A DNA stretch of 41,850 nucleotides, from the NCBI RefSeq assembly GCF_010692325.1, contig NZ_JAAHHW010000053.1, positions 1 to 41,850 on the forward strand, in the 5' to 3' direction. Below, in pieces: positions 31,454 to 39,767 of the stretch. The position numbers and the translations under genes are program-made. This stretch comes from Moorena sp. SIO3I8 (lineage in GTDB: Bacteria > Cyanobacteriota > Cyanobacteriia > Cyanobacteriales > Coleofasciculaceae). The notes under the pieces are model-generated. The model saw only the letters and a program-made list of their open reading frames with translations. It was not told the DNA's origin and made no database searches. Every line of letters begins with the position of its first letter. The stretch's first letter is position 1.

Positions 31454-31552
31454 AGTAACCTATCAGTAACCTAATTGATAGAATTTTTTAATCCTTGATC
31501 GTTCATCCTTGATATTATATCCATTATCATTATATATTGAAAGGGGAGAGTT

Positions 31553-31834
31553 GTGATTAACAAATATCAGGCTTATATTTATGTTACACTTAGAAACTCG
31601 GTATTGGATCCAGCCGGTGTAGCTGTTGAGTCAGGACTGAAGCAGCTAGGCTACGAGAGTGTAGAACAGGTGCGTATTGGTAAATATATCGAACTTAGCC
31701 TGAGTGCTGCTAATGAAGATATGGCGCAAGAGCAATTGAATCAGATCTGTGACCAGCTGTTAGCCAACCCAGTTATTGAAAATTATCGCTTTGAATTGGT
31801 TGAGATGTCAGCACAACTAGGAGTGGAAGCATGA
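31553..31834 (+). CDS. purS: Phosphoribosylformylglycinamidine synthase subunit PurS
   Basis: Small structural subunit of the PurL/PurQ/PurS complex of purine synthesis that channels ammonia. 93 residues from a GTG start preceded by AAAGGGGAGAG. The family pattern AYIYVTLRNSVLDPAGVAV, then GYESVEQVRIGKYIEL and LLANPVIENYRFEL is intact. The stop overlaps the purQ start by four bases (ATGA), indicating coupled translation. Confidence 0.95.
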   Translation: MINKYQAYIYVTLRNSVLDPAGVAVESGLKQLGYESVEQVRIGKYIELSLSAANEDMAQEQLNQICDQLLANPVIENYRFELVEMSAQLGVEA

Positions 31835-32526
31835 AATTTGGGGTGGTGGTCTTTCCTGGGTCAAACTGCGATCGCGATTTGGCCTATGTTACAACTAGCT
31901 TACTCCAATGTCCAACCAGGATGGTTTGGCATCAAGAAACCGATATTTCTGACTTAGATGTGGTGGTACTCCCTGGGGGCTTTAGCTATGGGGATTACCT
32001 GCGCTGTGGCGCAATTGCCCGGTTTTCTCCAGTCATGCCAATGGTGGTAGACCATGCTAAACAGGGTAAATTTGTCCTAGGCATTTGTAATGGTTTCCAG
32101 ATGCTGACGGAAATGGGGCTGTTACCAGGGGCATTAGTCAGAAATCGGGACTTACATTTTATTTGCGATCGCGTTCCAGTTAAAGTAGAGCGCACTGATT
32201 TACATTGGACTACAGCTTATCACCCAGGAGAAATTATAAGTCTACCTATTGCCCATGGTGAAGGGCGCTACTACGCTGATGCTGAAACTCTCAAAGCTCT
32301 CGAAGATAATGGTCAGGTATTGTTTCGTTACGCTACTGTTTCAGGAGAGATAGAGACAACAGGTAATCCCAATGGTTCCCTGAATAACATTGCCGGAATT
32401 TGTGATACCACTGGCAAAATTTTGGGTATGATGCCCCATCCAGAACGAGCAGCTGATCCGATGTTAGGCAATATCGATGGGATGAGATTGTTTCAGAGTT
32501 TGTTAAAGACTTTTGAAGATTGCTAG
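31831..32526 (+). CDS. purQ: Phosphoribosylformylglycinamidine synthase subunit PurQ
   Basis: Class I glutamine amidotransferase that supplies ammonia to PurL in purine synthesis. 231 residues. The N-terminal FGVVVFPGSNCDRDLAYV, the nucleophile loop GICNGFQML and the catalytic His/Glu pair in MMPHPERAADP are all present. It follows purS with a four-base overlap. purL is not in the window. Confidence 0.97.
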   Translation: MKFGVVVFPGSNCDRDLAYVTTSLLQCPTRMVWHQETDISDLDVVVLPGGFSYGDYLRCGAIARFSPVMPMVVDHAKQGKFVLGICNGFQMLTEMGLLPGALVRNRDLHFICDRVPVKVERTDLHWTTAYHPGEIISLPIAHGEGRYYADAETLKALEDNGQVLFRYATVSGEIETTGNPNGSLNNIAGICDTTGKILGMMPHPERAADPMLGNIDGMRLFQSLLKTFEDC

Positions 32527-32829
32527 TGTTATCGATACCACTAATTACCGATAATCGCGACCGCTACATGGGTTCCCTAAACCTTATCTGTCTGCAATAG
32601 ATTGCAATTATACGGGATCTGGTTGACTGATAAATATTGCCATAAACTGAAGTTTATACTTTTTGTAAATCTGATTAAAATTAGTGGCTGTTAATGCTCG
32701 AAAGAGTATTTTAAAAAGTATAAAGAAGCAGAGGTTAGTCGTTGAGTGGACAGCGAGTGTTTGTTAAAATTTATCGTTATAATTAGTAAAATAAAAAAAT
32801 ATAAATATAAAATCGAATAAGATAAAAAA
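32527..32829. other. AT-rich spacer after purQ
   Basis: No gene. Very AT-rich between 32640 and 32829 (AAATATAAATATAAAATC near 32805), the likely promoter region of the next gene. Confidence 0.55.
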
Positions 32830-33132
32830 ATGCCTGAAACTAACTTTCAAATTGAATGGCCTGATGGTAATCAAGAACTTTGCTATTCCCCTTCTCTAGT
32901 GGTCAAGAAATATTTTAATGCTGAGCAAGACTATTCCCTTTCGGAATTTGTGGCACTATCTCGGACTGCGCTTCAGGATGGTAGTGATCGCGTCAAAGCT
33001 CAATTTGGTTTCTCTTGTAGCAAAGCACTAGGACAACTGAAGATAATAGAAGACAAAGCGAAAAAGTATAGTAATCTATCTGAACCAAAAGTGCGATTAC
33101 TTAAATTTATCGATGTCCAACCCACAGAATAA
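32830..33132 (+). CDS. MSMEG_0570 family nitrogen starvation response protein
   Basis: 100 residues. FQIEWPDGNQELCYSPSLVV, then YSLSEFVALSRTALQDGSDR and the FGFSCSKALGQL block match the MSMEG_0570 family. Members usually lie in the Nit1C gene cluster with a nitrilase, a radical SAM protein and an N-acetyltransferase, linked to nitrogen starvation or cyanide assimilation. None of those neighbours is here, so the gene is either an orphan or the remains of a cluster. It ends 14 bases before the arsR fragment. Confidence 0.85.
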   Translation: MPETNFQIEWPDGNQELCYSPSLVVKKYFNAEQDYSLSEFVALSRTALQDGSDRVKAQFGFSCSKALGQLKIIEDKAKKYSNLSEPKVRLLKFIDVQPTE

Positions 33133-33146
33133 TTCAATAAAAATTG

Positions 33147-33284
33147 ATGCAAGCCACTTCTCCTCCAGACTCCACTACTATCCTCGCTGGCTTCCATGCT
33201 CTTTCCGATCCCCTGCGCCTGGCAGTGATTGAGCTACTCTTCGTTAAAGCCTGGCAATTCCCGGTAAACTCTGGGATTGCCTAG
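33147..33284 (+). pseudogene. arsR: Truncated arsR/smtB-family repressor
   Basis: Codons 1-31 (MQATSPPDSTTILAGFHALS, then DPLRLAVIELL) match the N-terminus of cyanobacterial ArsR repressors up to the conserved DPLRLxVLELL block. From about base 33240 the similarity ends and the frame runs 14 unrelated codons into the IscB leader before a stop at 33282. The helix-turn-helix and the metal/arsenite-binding cysteines are lost, so it cannot work as a repressor. After iscB, 34710-34780 holds short cysteine-containing ends in two frames (NSCPGSSC and PVKSSCCG); either could be a remnant of the arsR 3' end, but this is unproven. Confidence 0.8.
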
Positions 33285-33459
33285 CGAAGATGCAGACTAA
33301 GGATTAGTTTCCTACGTTGGTCTGGTCAGGATACCCGAGGGTGACCTCCAGCTCCCGGCTCTATCGCTAACTATTAAGAAAAGGCAAAATGTGTGGTTAG
33401 CATGACAAGCCATTCCAACATTGTCGAGGAACACATTACCGAATTGAGTTGCACTAATC
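33240..33459 (+). ncRNA. Omega RNA (IscB guide RNA) candidate
   Basis: About 220 non-coding bases directly before iscB, the position where IscB systems encode the omega RNA. Visible structure: a long stem GGCAATTCCC (33253-33262) with GGGATTGCC (33273-33281), one bulge, and a long-range pair GCTAAC (33366-33371) with GTTAGC (33396-33401). GC-rich arms lie around ACCCGAGGGTGACC (33333-33346). By the known IscB layout the guide would be the bases just 5' of the scaffold, that is arsR sequence ending near 33240. Exact ends cannot be fixed without an RNA model. Confidence 0.7.
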
Positions 33460-34716
33460 ATGCAGAATTACGTATTCGTTATTGACACAAACAAGCAACC
33501 ATTAAACCCTATTCCACCAAAGAAAGCTCGCCGGTTATTAAACAAAGGTAAGGCTGCCGTTTTTAGGATGTACCCGTTCACAATCATCTTAAAGACTGCG
33601 ATCAATAATCCAACCATCTCACCTTGTCAAATAAAGATTGACCCTGGTAGTAAGGTAACTGGATTTGCCCTAGTCCAAAACAACCAAGTTATTTGGGGAA
33701 TGGAATTAGAGCACAGAGGAGGATTAATTAAGAAAAAACTAGAGTCTAGAAGCGCTGTAAGGCGTAGGAGACGTAACCGCAACACCCGCTACAGGAAACC
33801 CAGATTCCTTAACCGTAAGCGTCCAGAGGGATGGCTTCCACCTAGTCTAGAACACAGGATTTTGACTATTCAGACTTGGGTAAAACGATTGATTAAATTC
33901 TGCCCAGTCAATGAGATTTGGGTCGAAAGGGTTAAGTTTGACACCCAAAAAATGCAAAATCCTGAAATCAGTGGCATTCAGTACCAGCAAGGAGAGTTAG
34001 CCGGATATGAGGTTAGAGAGTACTTACTTGAAAAATGGGGAAGAGAATGCACTTACTGTGGTAAGCAATCCGTTCCATTGCAAATCGAACACATTCACCC
34101 AAGGTCACTTGGTGGAAGCGATCGCGTAAGTAATCTTTGTTTGGCTTGTAAAAAGTGTAATCAACGCAAAGGTAACAAGCCTATAGAAGACTTCTTAAAA
34201 AAGAAGCCAAGTCTACTGCAAAAAATCAAATCTAAAGCTAAGCAGCCATTAAAAGATGCAACAGCAGTAAATGCAACTCGGAACAAGTTAGTTAAGGTAC
34301 TTCAATTAATCAAGGTTGTGGTCACCGGAACGGGAGCGCAAACCAAATACAACCGGACTAGATTAGAACTACCTAAGCAGCACTGGATTGATGCCGCTTG
34401 TGTTGGGGATATTGAGACCTTAGTGTTGAGAACCTCTCAGCCGCTGTTAGTCACTTGCAAGGGACCCGGAGGGAGACAGAAAGCAGCACTTAACAAATAC
34501 GGTTACCCCATCAGACACAATCCATTAAAACCAATCAAAGGCTGGGTTACTGGGGACATAGCCCAGCATCCTCTACTAGGAATAGGCAAAGTCACCCCTA
34601 GAAGCAAAGGAAGCTTTGGATTTACCCCGTTAGGAACCAAGGGCTACAAAAGTTGCAAACCTCAAGATATATCGGCAATATACCGAAAAGATGGATACAC
34701 TTATAGCTTTTGCTAG
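33460..34716 (+). CDS. iscB: IscB RNA-guided nuclease (RRXRR/HNH)
   Basis: 418 residues, normal for IscB, the family from which Cas9 evolved. Domains in order: PLMP domain (1-45, VFVIDTNKQPLNPIPPKKAR), RuvC-I with Asp61 (IKIDPGSKVTGFALV), the arginine-rich bridge helix (about 101-119, RRRRRNRNTRYRKPRF), RuvC-II with Glu156 (EIWVERVKFD), HNH with zinc pairs C197/C200 and C230/C233 and EHIHPRSLGG with His211, then RuvC-III (HWIDAACVGDIETL) and a C-terminal target-motif-binding part. All catalytic residues are present, so the nuclease looks intact. The ATG at 33460 directly follows the omega-RNA region. Confidence 0.93.
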   Translation: MQNYVFVIDTNKQPLNPIPPKKARRLLNKGKAAVFRMYPFTIILKTAINNPTISPCQIKIDPGSKVTGFALVQNNQVIWGMELEHRGGLIKKKLESRSAVRRRRRNRNTRYRKPRFLNRKRPEGWLPPSLEHRILTIQTWVKRLIKFCPVNEIWVERVKFDTQKMQNPEISGIQYQQGELAGYEVREYLLEKWGRECTYCGKQSVPLQIEHIHPRSLGGSDRVSNLCLACKKCNQRKGNKPIEDFLKKKPSLLQKIKSKAKQPLKDATAVNATRNKLVKVLQLIKVVVTGTGAQTKYNRTRLELPKQHWIDAACVGDIETLVLRTSQPLLVTCKGPGGRQKAALNKYGYPIRHNPLKPIKGWVTGDIAQHPLLGIGKVTPRSKGSFGFTPLGTKGYKSCKPQDISAIYRKDGYTYSFC

Positions 34717-34801
34717 TATCTGCCGAGATTTACCAGGGAATAGTTGTCCTGGAAGTTCCTGTTAAATCCTCCTGCTGTGGCTAAATTTAGATCACCATTA
34801 A

Positions 34802-35518
34802 ATGAGAATCCGCAAACTGATACCCAAACAAACTCTCTGGTCCTTAATATCCCATTGCTGGCGAGAGGCAGTAACTGAGGGCATGGCTACATTTATCCTA
34901 GTCTTTGTTGGCACTGGTGCTGTCATGGTGAATCACATCACTAGGGGAGCCTTAACTCATCTGGGCGTCAGTTTTGTTTTTGGAGCAGTGGTCGCTGCTT
35001 TAATCTATGCCACAGGACATATTAGCGATGCCCATATTAACCCAGCTGTGACTCTTGCTTTTTGGGCTAGTGGCTTTTTTCCCGCTCGCAAGGTGTTACC
35101 TTATATCCTGGCTCAATGCATTGGTGCGATCGCTGCTTCAACATTACTGTTGCTGACACTGGGGTATGTTGCTGAGCTCGGGGCAACTCTGCCTCTACAA
35201 GGGAACTGGTTTCAATCCTTAGTGCTGGAAGTAGTACTCACCTTTATCTTAATGTTTGTGATCTTAGGCTCTGGTCTCGACCGCCGTGCTCCCATTGGCT
35301 TTGCTGGTTTGGCTATTGGCTTAACCGTAGCATTAGAAGCAGCTTGCTTCGGACCAATTACCGGTGCCAGCATGAATCCAGCCCGTTCATTAGGGCCAGC
35401 CTTAGTAGCTGGGATTTGGCAACATCAATGGATTTATTGGGTTGCCCCAATTGTAGGAGCGCAATTAGCCGTGATTGCTTATCGGCAACTTTCCCATGGA
35501 TTTCGGGATATTCAGTAA
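34802..35518 (+). CDS. Aquaporin / aquaglyceroporin (MIP family)
   Basis: 238 residues with six hydrophobic segments and both selectivity loops, HINPAVTLAF and GASMNPARSLGP (two NPA motifs). The N-terminal block EAVTEGMATFILVFVGTGAV is a typical MIP helix 1. It sits between the broken arsR with iscB and arsC, the order arsR-aqpS-arsC known from Sinorhizobium meliloti, where AqpS exports arsenite made by ArsC. That role here is inferred from the neighbourhood; a plain water channel remains possible. With the repressor broken it may be expressed constitutively or from the element. Confidence 0.9.
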   Translation: MRIRKLIPKQTLWSLISHCWREAVTEGMATFILVFVGTGAVMVNHITRGALTHLGVSFVFGAVVAALIYATGHISDAHINPAVTLAFWASGFFPARKVLPYILAQCIGAIAASTLLLLTLGYVAELGATLPLQGNWFQSLVLEVVLTFILMFVILGSGLDRRAPIGFAGLAIGLTVALEAACFGPITGASMNPARSLGPALVAGIWQHQWIYWVAPIVGAQLAVIAYRQLSHGFRDIQ

Positions 35519-35561
35519 AAGCATAGCTAAGCTAAAACGCATTTAAAATGGGTTTTAGCAA

Positions 35562-35603
35562 GGCAATAGGCAATAGGCAATAGGCAATAGGCAATAGGCA
35601 ATA
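35562..35603 (+). repeat. Heptad tandem array, 6 units of GGCAATA
   Basis: Six identical units plus GGCAAAA, between the aquaporin and arsC. Confidence 0.95.
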
Positions 35604-35715
35604 GGCAAAAGAGGAGTGGATTCTATTTTTTTTAGTTAATTTCAATAATATACAGTTTAAATGTATAAAATTTAAGCTAAAAACTAACAAATAACAACTA
35701 ACAAAAAAAATAACT

Positions 35716-36111
35716 ATGAAACAAATCATGTTTGTTTGTAAAAGAAATTCCTGCCGCTCTCAAATGGCAGAGGGGTTTGCTAGAACCTTAGGACAAGGAA
35801 AGATTTCTGTTACTAGTTCTGGACTAGAAGCAAGTCGAGTTCATCCTACGGCAATTCAAGTCATGGATGAAATTAATATAGATATTACTGACCAGACCTC
35901 TAATCCTTTAAACGATTTCAAGGCTGAAGACTATGATGCTGTATTTTCCTTGTGCGGCTGTGGTGTTAATTTACCAGAAGCCTGGGTATTACGAGATGTG
36001 TTTGAAGATTGGCAGCTCGATGATCCTGATGGGCAACCACTAGAGACGTTTCGCCGTGTCCGAGATGAAATTAAAGAACGAGTAGCTAAGTTAGTGGAAA
36101 CCTTGAGCTAA
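35716..36111 (+). CDS. arsC: Arsenate reductase, glutathione/glutaredoxin type
   Basis: 131 residues of the low-molecular-weight phosphatase fold. The anion loop CKRNSCR (C8-x5-R14) and the redox pair C80/C82 in SLCGCGVNLPEAW coincide with Synechocystis ArsC, which reduces arsenate to arsenite with glutathione and glutaredoxin. The DWQLDDPDGQ block supplies the general acid Asp. Product arsenite would leave through the aquaporin or a pump elsewhere; no arsB/acr3 gene is in the window. Convergent with coaBC, 44 bases apart. Confidence 0.94.
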   Translation: MKQIMFVCKRNSCRSQMAEGFARTLGQGKISVTSSGLEASRVHPTAIQVMDEINIDITDQTSNPLNDFKAEDYDAVFSLCGCGVNLPEAWVLRDVFEDWQLDDPDGQPLETFRRVRDEIKERVAKLVETLS

Positions 36112-36155
36112 TTAGTTGGTTTACGGTTAATTTCAAGGACTTATAAACAGCCTAT

Positions 36156-37400
36156 TTATCTAGTAATTATTTGATACTTTACATTACTATTACCTTCCGG
36201 AGGATTTTGGATAAAATCAAATAAATGGTGAGCTAACTCTAATTTAGTGCAGCGATTAATCTGTTGATGGCGTCCTCTGTTATCAATCAAAATTGCTTGG
36301 TTGGTATCACTGCCAAAACCAGCATTTGGTTTGTCAACTGGGTTAGCTACGATGGCATCCAATCGTTTCTTGTTTAATTTTTGTAACGCAGGCTTGATAA
36401 TATCTCCAGTTTGTGCAGCAAATCCAACTAAGTACTGATTGGGCTGTTTCAGTCGTCCCAATTCAGCTAGGATATCTGGCACTGGTTTTAAAGGTAGAGC
36501 AGCAGGAAGTCCATGCTTCGGTATCTTCATCTCCTGGTAGATTCCAGGGGTTATATCTGCTACTGCTGCTGCCATCACAATCAAATCAGCATTGGCAAAA
36601 TCTGCTAGCATCGCCCGATGCATCTCAGTAGCACTCACTACTGGAATTGTCCGGATACCCATCGGTGCTTCCCAAGTAGCTGGTCCATGAACTAGGGTGA
36701 CAATTGCTCCCCTATTTCTGGCAGCTTGGGCTAGGGCTAGTCCCATCTTGCCTGTGGCAGGATTCCCGATAAAGCGTACTGGATCTATATATTCCCGAGT
36801 GCCACCAGTACTGATTAAGACTTGTTTACCGGTTAAGTCTCGTTTGCCACCAGTGTACAGCAGGGATTGGATAGAGGCGATTATCTCCTCTGGTTCTGCC
36901 ATCCGTCCTGCACCAATGCGATCGCATGCTAACCGTCCTGCTGTTGGACCAACACTATGATACCTGGGGTCACTTAACAGCTGTTGCCAATTTCGTTGCA
37001 CTGACTGCTGCTTCCACATATCTGTATTCATCGCTGGTGCCAACAAAATAGGGCAACTAGACGCTAGAACCGTATTGGTTAGTAAGTTATCGGCTAAACC
37101 ATAAGCCAACTTACCTAGGGTATTAGCCGTCAGAGGAGCAATCACCAATACTTCTGCCCATTCCCCTAATTCAATATGCACCGGGCGTTCGTGCTTTGCT
37201 TGCCAGAATACGTTGTCCGTATAAGCTGGATAGCGAGAGAGGGTACTAAGAGTCAAAGGAGTGATAAATTTTTCAGCTCCCTGGGTTAGAATTACCCTTA
37301 CTTCAGCAACCCCCTTAAATAGGGTAGAAACAACCTCACAAACTTTATAGGCAGCGATGCCCCCACATACACCAATTAAAACTTTTCTACCCTTATTCAC
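36156..37400 (-). CDS. coaBC: Bifunctional phosphopantothenoylcysteine decarboxylase / phosphopantothenate-cysteine ligase
   Basis: Makes 4'-phosphopantetheine in coenzyme A synthesis. Start placed at GTG 37400 ([19 protein letters not shown]); the stop of the upstream DUF2555 gene overlaps it by four bases (GTGA), and the 30 extra residues of a longer frame lie within that gene. The N-terminal flavoprotein decarboxylase half has GGIAAYK, the active-site His in [13 protein letters not shown] and PAMNTDMW; the C-terminal ligase half has [18 protein letters not shown] and the [12 protein letters not shown] motif. 414 residues, normal length. Confidence 0.95.
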   Translation of the reverse strand: MNKGRKVLIGVCGGIAAYKVCEVVSTLFKGVAEVRVILTQGAEKFITPLTLSTLSRYPAYTDNVFWQAKHERPVHIELGEWAEVLVIAPLTANTLGKLAYGLADNLLTNTVLASSCPILLAPAMNTDMWKQQSVQRNWQQLLSDPRYHSVGPTAGRLACDRIGAGRMAEPEEIIASIQSLLYTGGKRDLTGKQVLISTGGTREYIDPVRFIGNPATGKMGLALAQAARNRGAIVTLVHGPATWEAPMGIRTIPVVSATEMHRAMLADFANADLIVMAAAVADITPGIYQEMKIPKHGLPAALPLKPVPDILAELGRLKQPNQYLVGFAAQTGDIIKPALQKLNKKRLDAIVANPVDKPNAGFGSDTNQAILIDNRGRHQQINRCTKLELAHHLFDFIQNPPEGNSNVKYQIITR

Positions 37401-37609
37401 GCCTCGTCGTAAGCTTCCATGTCCAGTAAGTAGATATAGGGTTCTGCTAACTCTGGACGCTGAAAGGCCAGTGCCCGCAGCAGATGCCAATCTTTGAGTC
37501 CTTCAAATGCGCCAGAGTAATCATCCAGCTCTAGACGTGCAGCCAACTTGGCAACGTCCTCTGCACTGAGAGCTGAAAGGTCACGTTGGGAAATGGTCGT
37601 AGTTGCCAT
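37397..37609 (-). CDS. DUF2555 family protein
   Basis: 70 residues, [20 protein letters not shown] then [20 protein letters not shown] and [20 protein letters not shown]. This is a small cyanobacteria-specific family of unknown function. It overlaps the coaBC start by four bases, so the two are translationally coupled. Confidence 0.88.
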   Translation of the reverse strand: MATTTISQRDLSALSAEDVAKLAARLELDDYSGAFEGLKDWHLLRALAFQRPELAEPYIYLLDMEAYDEA

Positions 37610-38471
37610 TGCTCACGCCTCTCTTACTTAGCTTTTTTGTTAACAGTTGTACGTCTTCGACAACTTTACTTCTATTATCCCTATTTAGTGACACGACTGA
37701 GTATATATCATACCAGCTTTAGCGTGAAGTATTCGTAAATTTTTTATCAGTTTTTAGGGGTCATTTGTATGGAGGCTTACTATAGAAATATCACTTATTC
37801 ATAAACGAACTATTATTAGTTGGTTATATTTATTCAGTTTAAAAGCCCTGGCTCTGATTAGGTGGCACAGATTTTTGGCAATAGCGATCGCTCTTCCCAA
37901 GTGCTCCGCAGTCTCCAGCAGTTGTATTCAACTCGACTAGTGCTGATCGTTGGTTCATTAGAGATTTAGCATGCTACGTCTCTACTTTTTCGTCACTAAG
38001 GAAATTTAAAGGAGATTTATGTGACGGGTAACCGGGCTAGGATTATAATAAGTTGGTAATTATTCTGACTTGTGGTACAAAAAAAACGGTCTCAATTATC
38101 AACAAGACCGCTCCATCAAAAAAATGCTGACTCAATGTATACTAAGTCCGGAATAGCAAAAATTTTTCTCGGAATACACTACTTGGAAAGCCCGATCACT
38201 TACCAAGTCTATCACTACTACATGGACTTAGAACATCATACTTTGCTTGAAAGGGAAAGGGGAAGGTTAACCTCATATCAGTAAGATATCTTAACTTAAT
38301 TACATTTTAACTTATAACCATATTGCGTTTGGCAATTACCAATTACTCGTTACCAATTACTCGTTACCAATTAACAATTATCAATTAGAAATAGTTGGGA
38401 GAATTGCTAACATAAAATCTCCCATCTCTTGCCACATTCGACCCACTCTCAATCAGTGAAAGGTTTAAGGC
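37610..38471. other. Long spacer between DUF2555 and the processing protease
   Basis: No convincing complete gene. A 36-codon open stretch ending at 37968 (frame text IFGNSDRSSQVLRSLQQLYS, then TRLVLIVGSLEI and stop) reads like coding sequence and may be a gene remnant. A 70-codon frame from a GTG at 38072 has no recognisable family. A heptad array is at 38333-38388. Confidence 0.45.
38333..38388 (+). repeat. Heptad tandem array, CAATTAC/TCGTTAC
   Basis: Eight 7-base units in register: CAATTAC twice, TCGTTAC, CAATTAC, TCGTTAC, CAATTAA, CAATTAT, CAATTAG. The alternation of two unit types shows higher-order (14-base) duplication. Confidence 0.9.
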
Positions 38472-39767
38472 TTAACGAGCTTTACCTTCTGCCCTTGAGC
38501 CTTGTTTGGCAGCAATTTCCTGCATCAAAATCTGAAACGCTTTGGCATACTGAGCATCTTCCAAGGTGCCAACTTTTTCACGATTTTTCTGCAAGTCTTT
38601 ACGCTGTTCATCCGAAAGCTCAAACACAATATCTGGTTCAATTCCGGACTTATTGATATCGCGACCACTAGGGGTAAGGTACTTAGCAATGGTTACTGCC
38701 AGACCTGAGCCATCTCCAAGCCCTCGCACGGATTGGACTAAGCCCTTACCAAAAGTCTTAGTTCCTACCAAGATGGCACGTTGATTGTCTTGTAAAGCAC
38801 CCGAAAGAATTTCGCTAGCACTGGCTGAACCACCATCCACCAGTACCACTAATGGTTTATCGGTCAGAGAGCGATTAATTGCTTTCTGGTATTCGGCTTT
38901 GCCGATGCGGTTAACTGTTGAGACAATCGTACCGGAATCAAACCACATCCTAGCAATTTCAATGCTGGCATAAAGTAGCCCACCAGGGTTAGAGCGGAGA
39001 TCTAAAACATAGCCACTCACCTTCTGATCTTCTAACTTTCGGATTGCTTCGCCCATCTCCTTGGCCGCGTTAGCACTAAATTGAGAAAGGCGAATGTAGC
39101 CGATGCCATAACCATCTGAAGTTTCCCGATAGCTATACTTTACAGGGTGGATTTCAATCCTAGCTCGTGTGATCGGATAGTCCACTACCTTTTGGCCTCG
39201 CTGAATGGTCAAAGTCACGGAAGTTCCTGGCTTGCCTCGAATCAGTTGAACTGCATCGTTGACATCCATACCTTCGGTACTCTTGCCATCAATTTTGATA
39301 ATGATATCCTTTGCCAGGATTCCCGCTTTAAAAGCTGGGGTATCCTCAATTGGGGAAATCACCATCAACTTTTTTGTTTCCTCATCCAGGGCAATCTGAA
39401 TACCTACACCAGTTAATTCCCCAGATGTATCAATCTGCATATTCTTGAACTCTTCTGGATCCATAAACCGGGTGTAAGGATCGTCCAAGGGCTCTAGCAT
39501 TTCCCGGATTGCCTTGTAGGCTTGTTCCTTGCTGCTGTAAGAGCGATTCAGATAATCTTGGCGAACTTCTTCCCAATCAACCTGGTTGAAGGTAGCATCT
39601 ACATACCTGCGGTTAATAATTTGCCAAACTTCATCAACTAGCTCCTTAGGACTCTCGCGAAAGAAAGCCTGACTTTGAGATAGATGAAGACCAGCTCCTG
39701 TAACTGCTACAGTTGTTAGGACTACTGCTGTCGCACCAAGAACCAGGCCACGTTTTGTAATTACCAT
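38472..39767 (-). CDS. Carboxyl-terminal processing protease (S41 family)
   Basis: 431 residues. An N-terminal membrane/signal segment (about 8-26) exports the protein to the lumen or periplasm. An N-terminal helical domain, a PDZ domain (about 105-195, including SGELTGVGIQIALDEE) and the S41 catalytic core follow. The Ser/Lys dyad is S316 in DGGSASASEILSGAL and K341 in GTKTFGKGLVQS, 25 residues apart as in D1 protease. Cyanobacteria have CtpA (which matures D1), CtpB and CtpC; I cannot separate these reliably, and this one looks closer to the CtpB/CtpC type. Confidence 0.92.
   Translation of the reverse strand: MVITKRGLVLGATAVVLTTVAVTGAGLHLSQSQAFFRESPKELVDEVWQIINRRYVDATFNQVDWEEVRQDYLNRSYSSKEQAYKAIREMLEPLDDPYTRFMDPEEFKNMQIDTSGELTGVGIQIALDEETKKLMVISPIEDTPAFKAGILAKDIIIKIDGKSTEGMDVNDAVQLIRGKPGTSVTLTIQRGQKVVDYPITRARIEIHPVKYSYRETSDGYGIGYIRLSQFSANAAKEMGEAIRKLEDQKVSGYVLDLRSNPGGLLYASIEIARMWFDSGTIVSTVNRIGKAEYQKAINRSLTDKPLVVLVDGGSASASEILSGALQDNQRAILVGTKTFGKGLVQSVRGLGDGSGLAVTIAKYLTPSGRDINKSGIEPDIVFELSDEQRKDLQKNREKVGTLEDAQYAKAFQILMQEIAAKQGSRAEGKAR

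Larger units (their letters stand above)
33240..34716 (+). mobile_element. IscB (IS200/IS605-related) element in arsR
   Basis: The element consists of the omega-RNA-like leader plus iscB. The left limit is set where arsR similarity stops (about 33240); the right limit is uncertain, between the iscB stop at 34716 and the aquaporin start at 34802. No tnpA (Y1 transposase) is present, so mobility would need a transposase in trans. The missing arsR middle (about 200 bases) shows that a deletion accompanied or followed insertion. Confidence 0.7.

Noticed and set aside
38072-38284. 70-codon frame with a GTG start
   Set aside because: No recognisable family, no ribosome-binding site, and it lies in an AT-rich, repeat-bearing spacer; left as undecided non-coding DNA.
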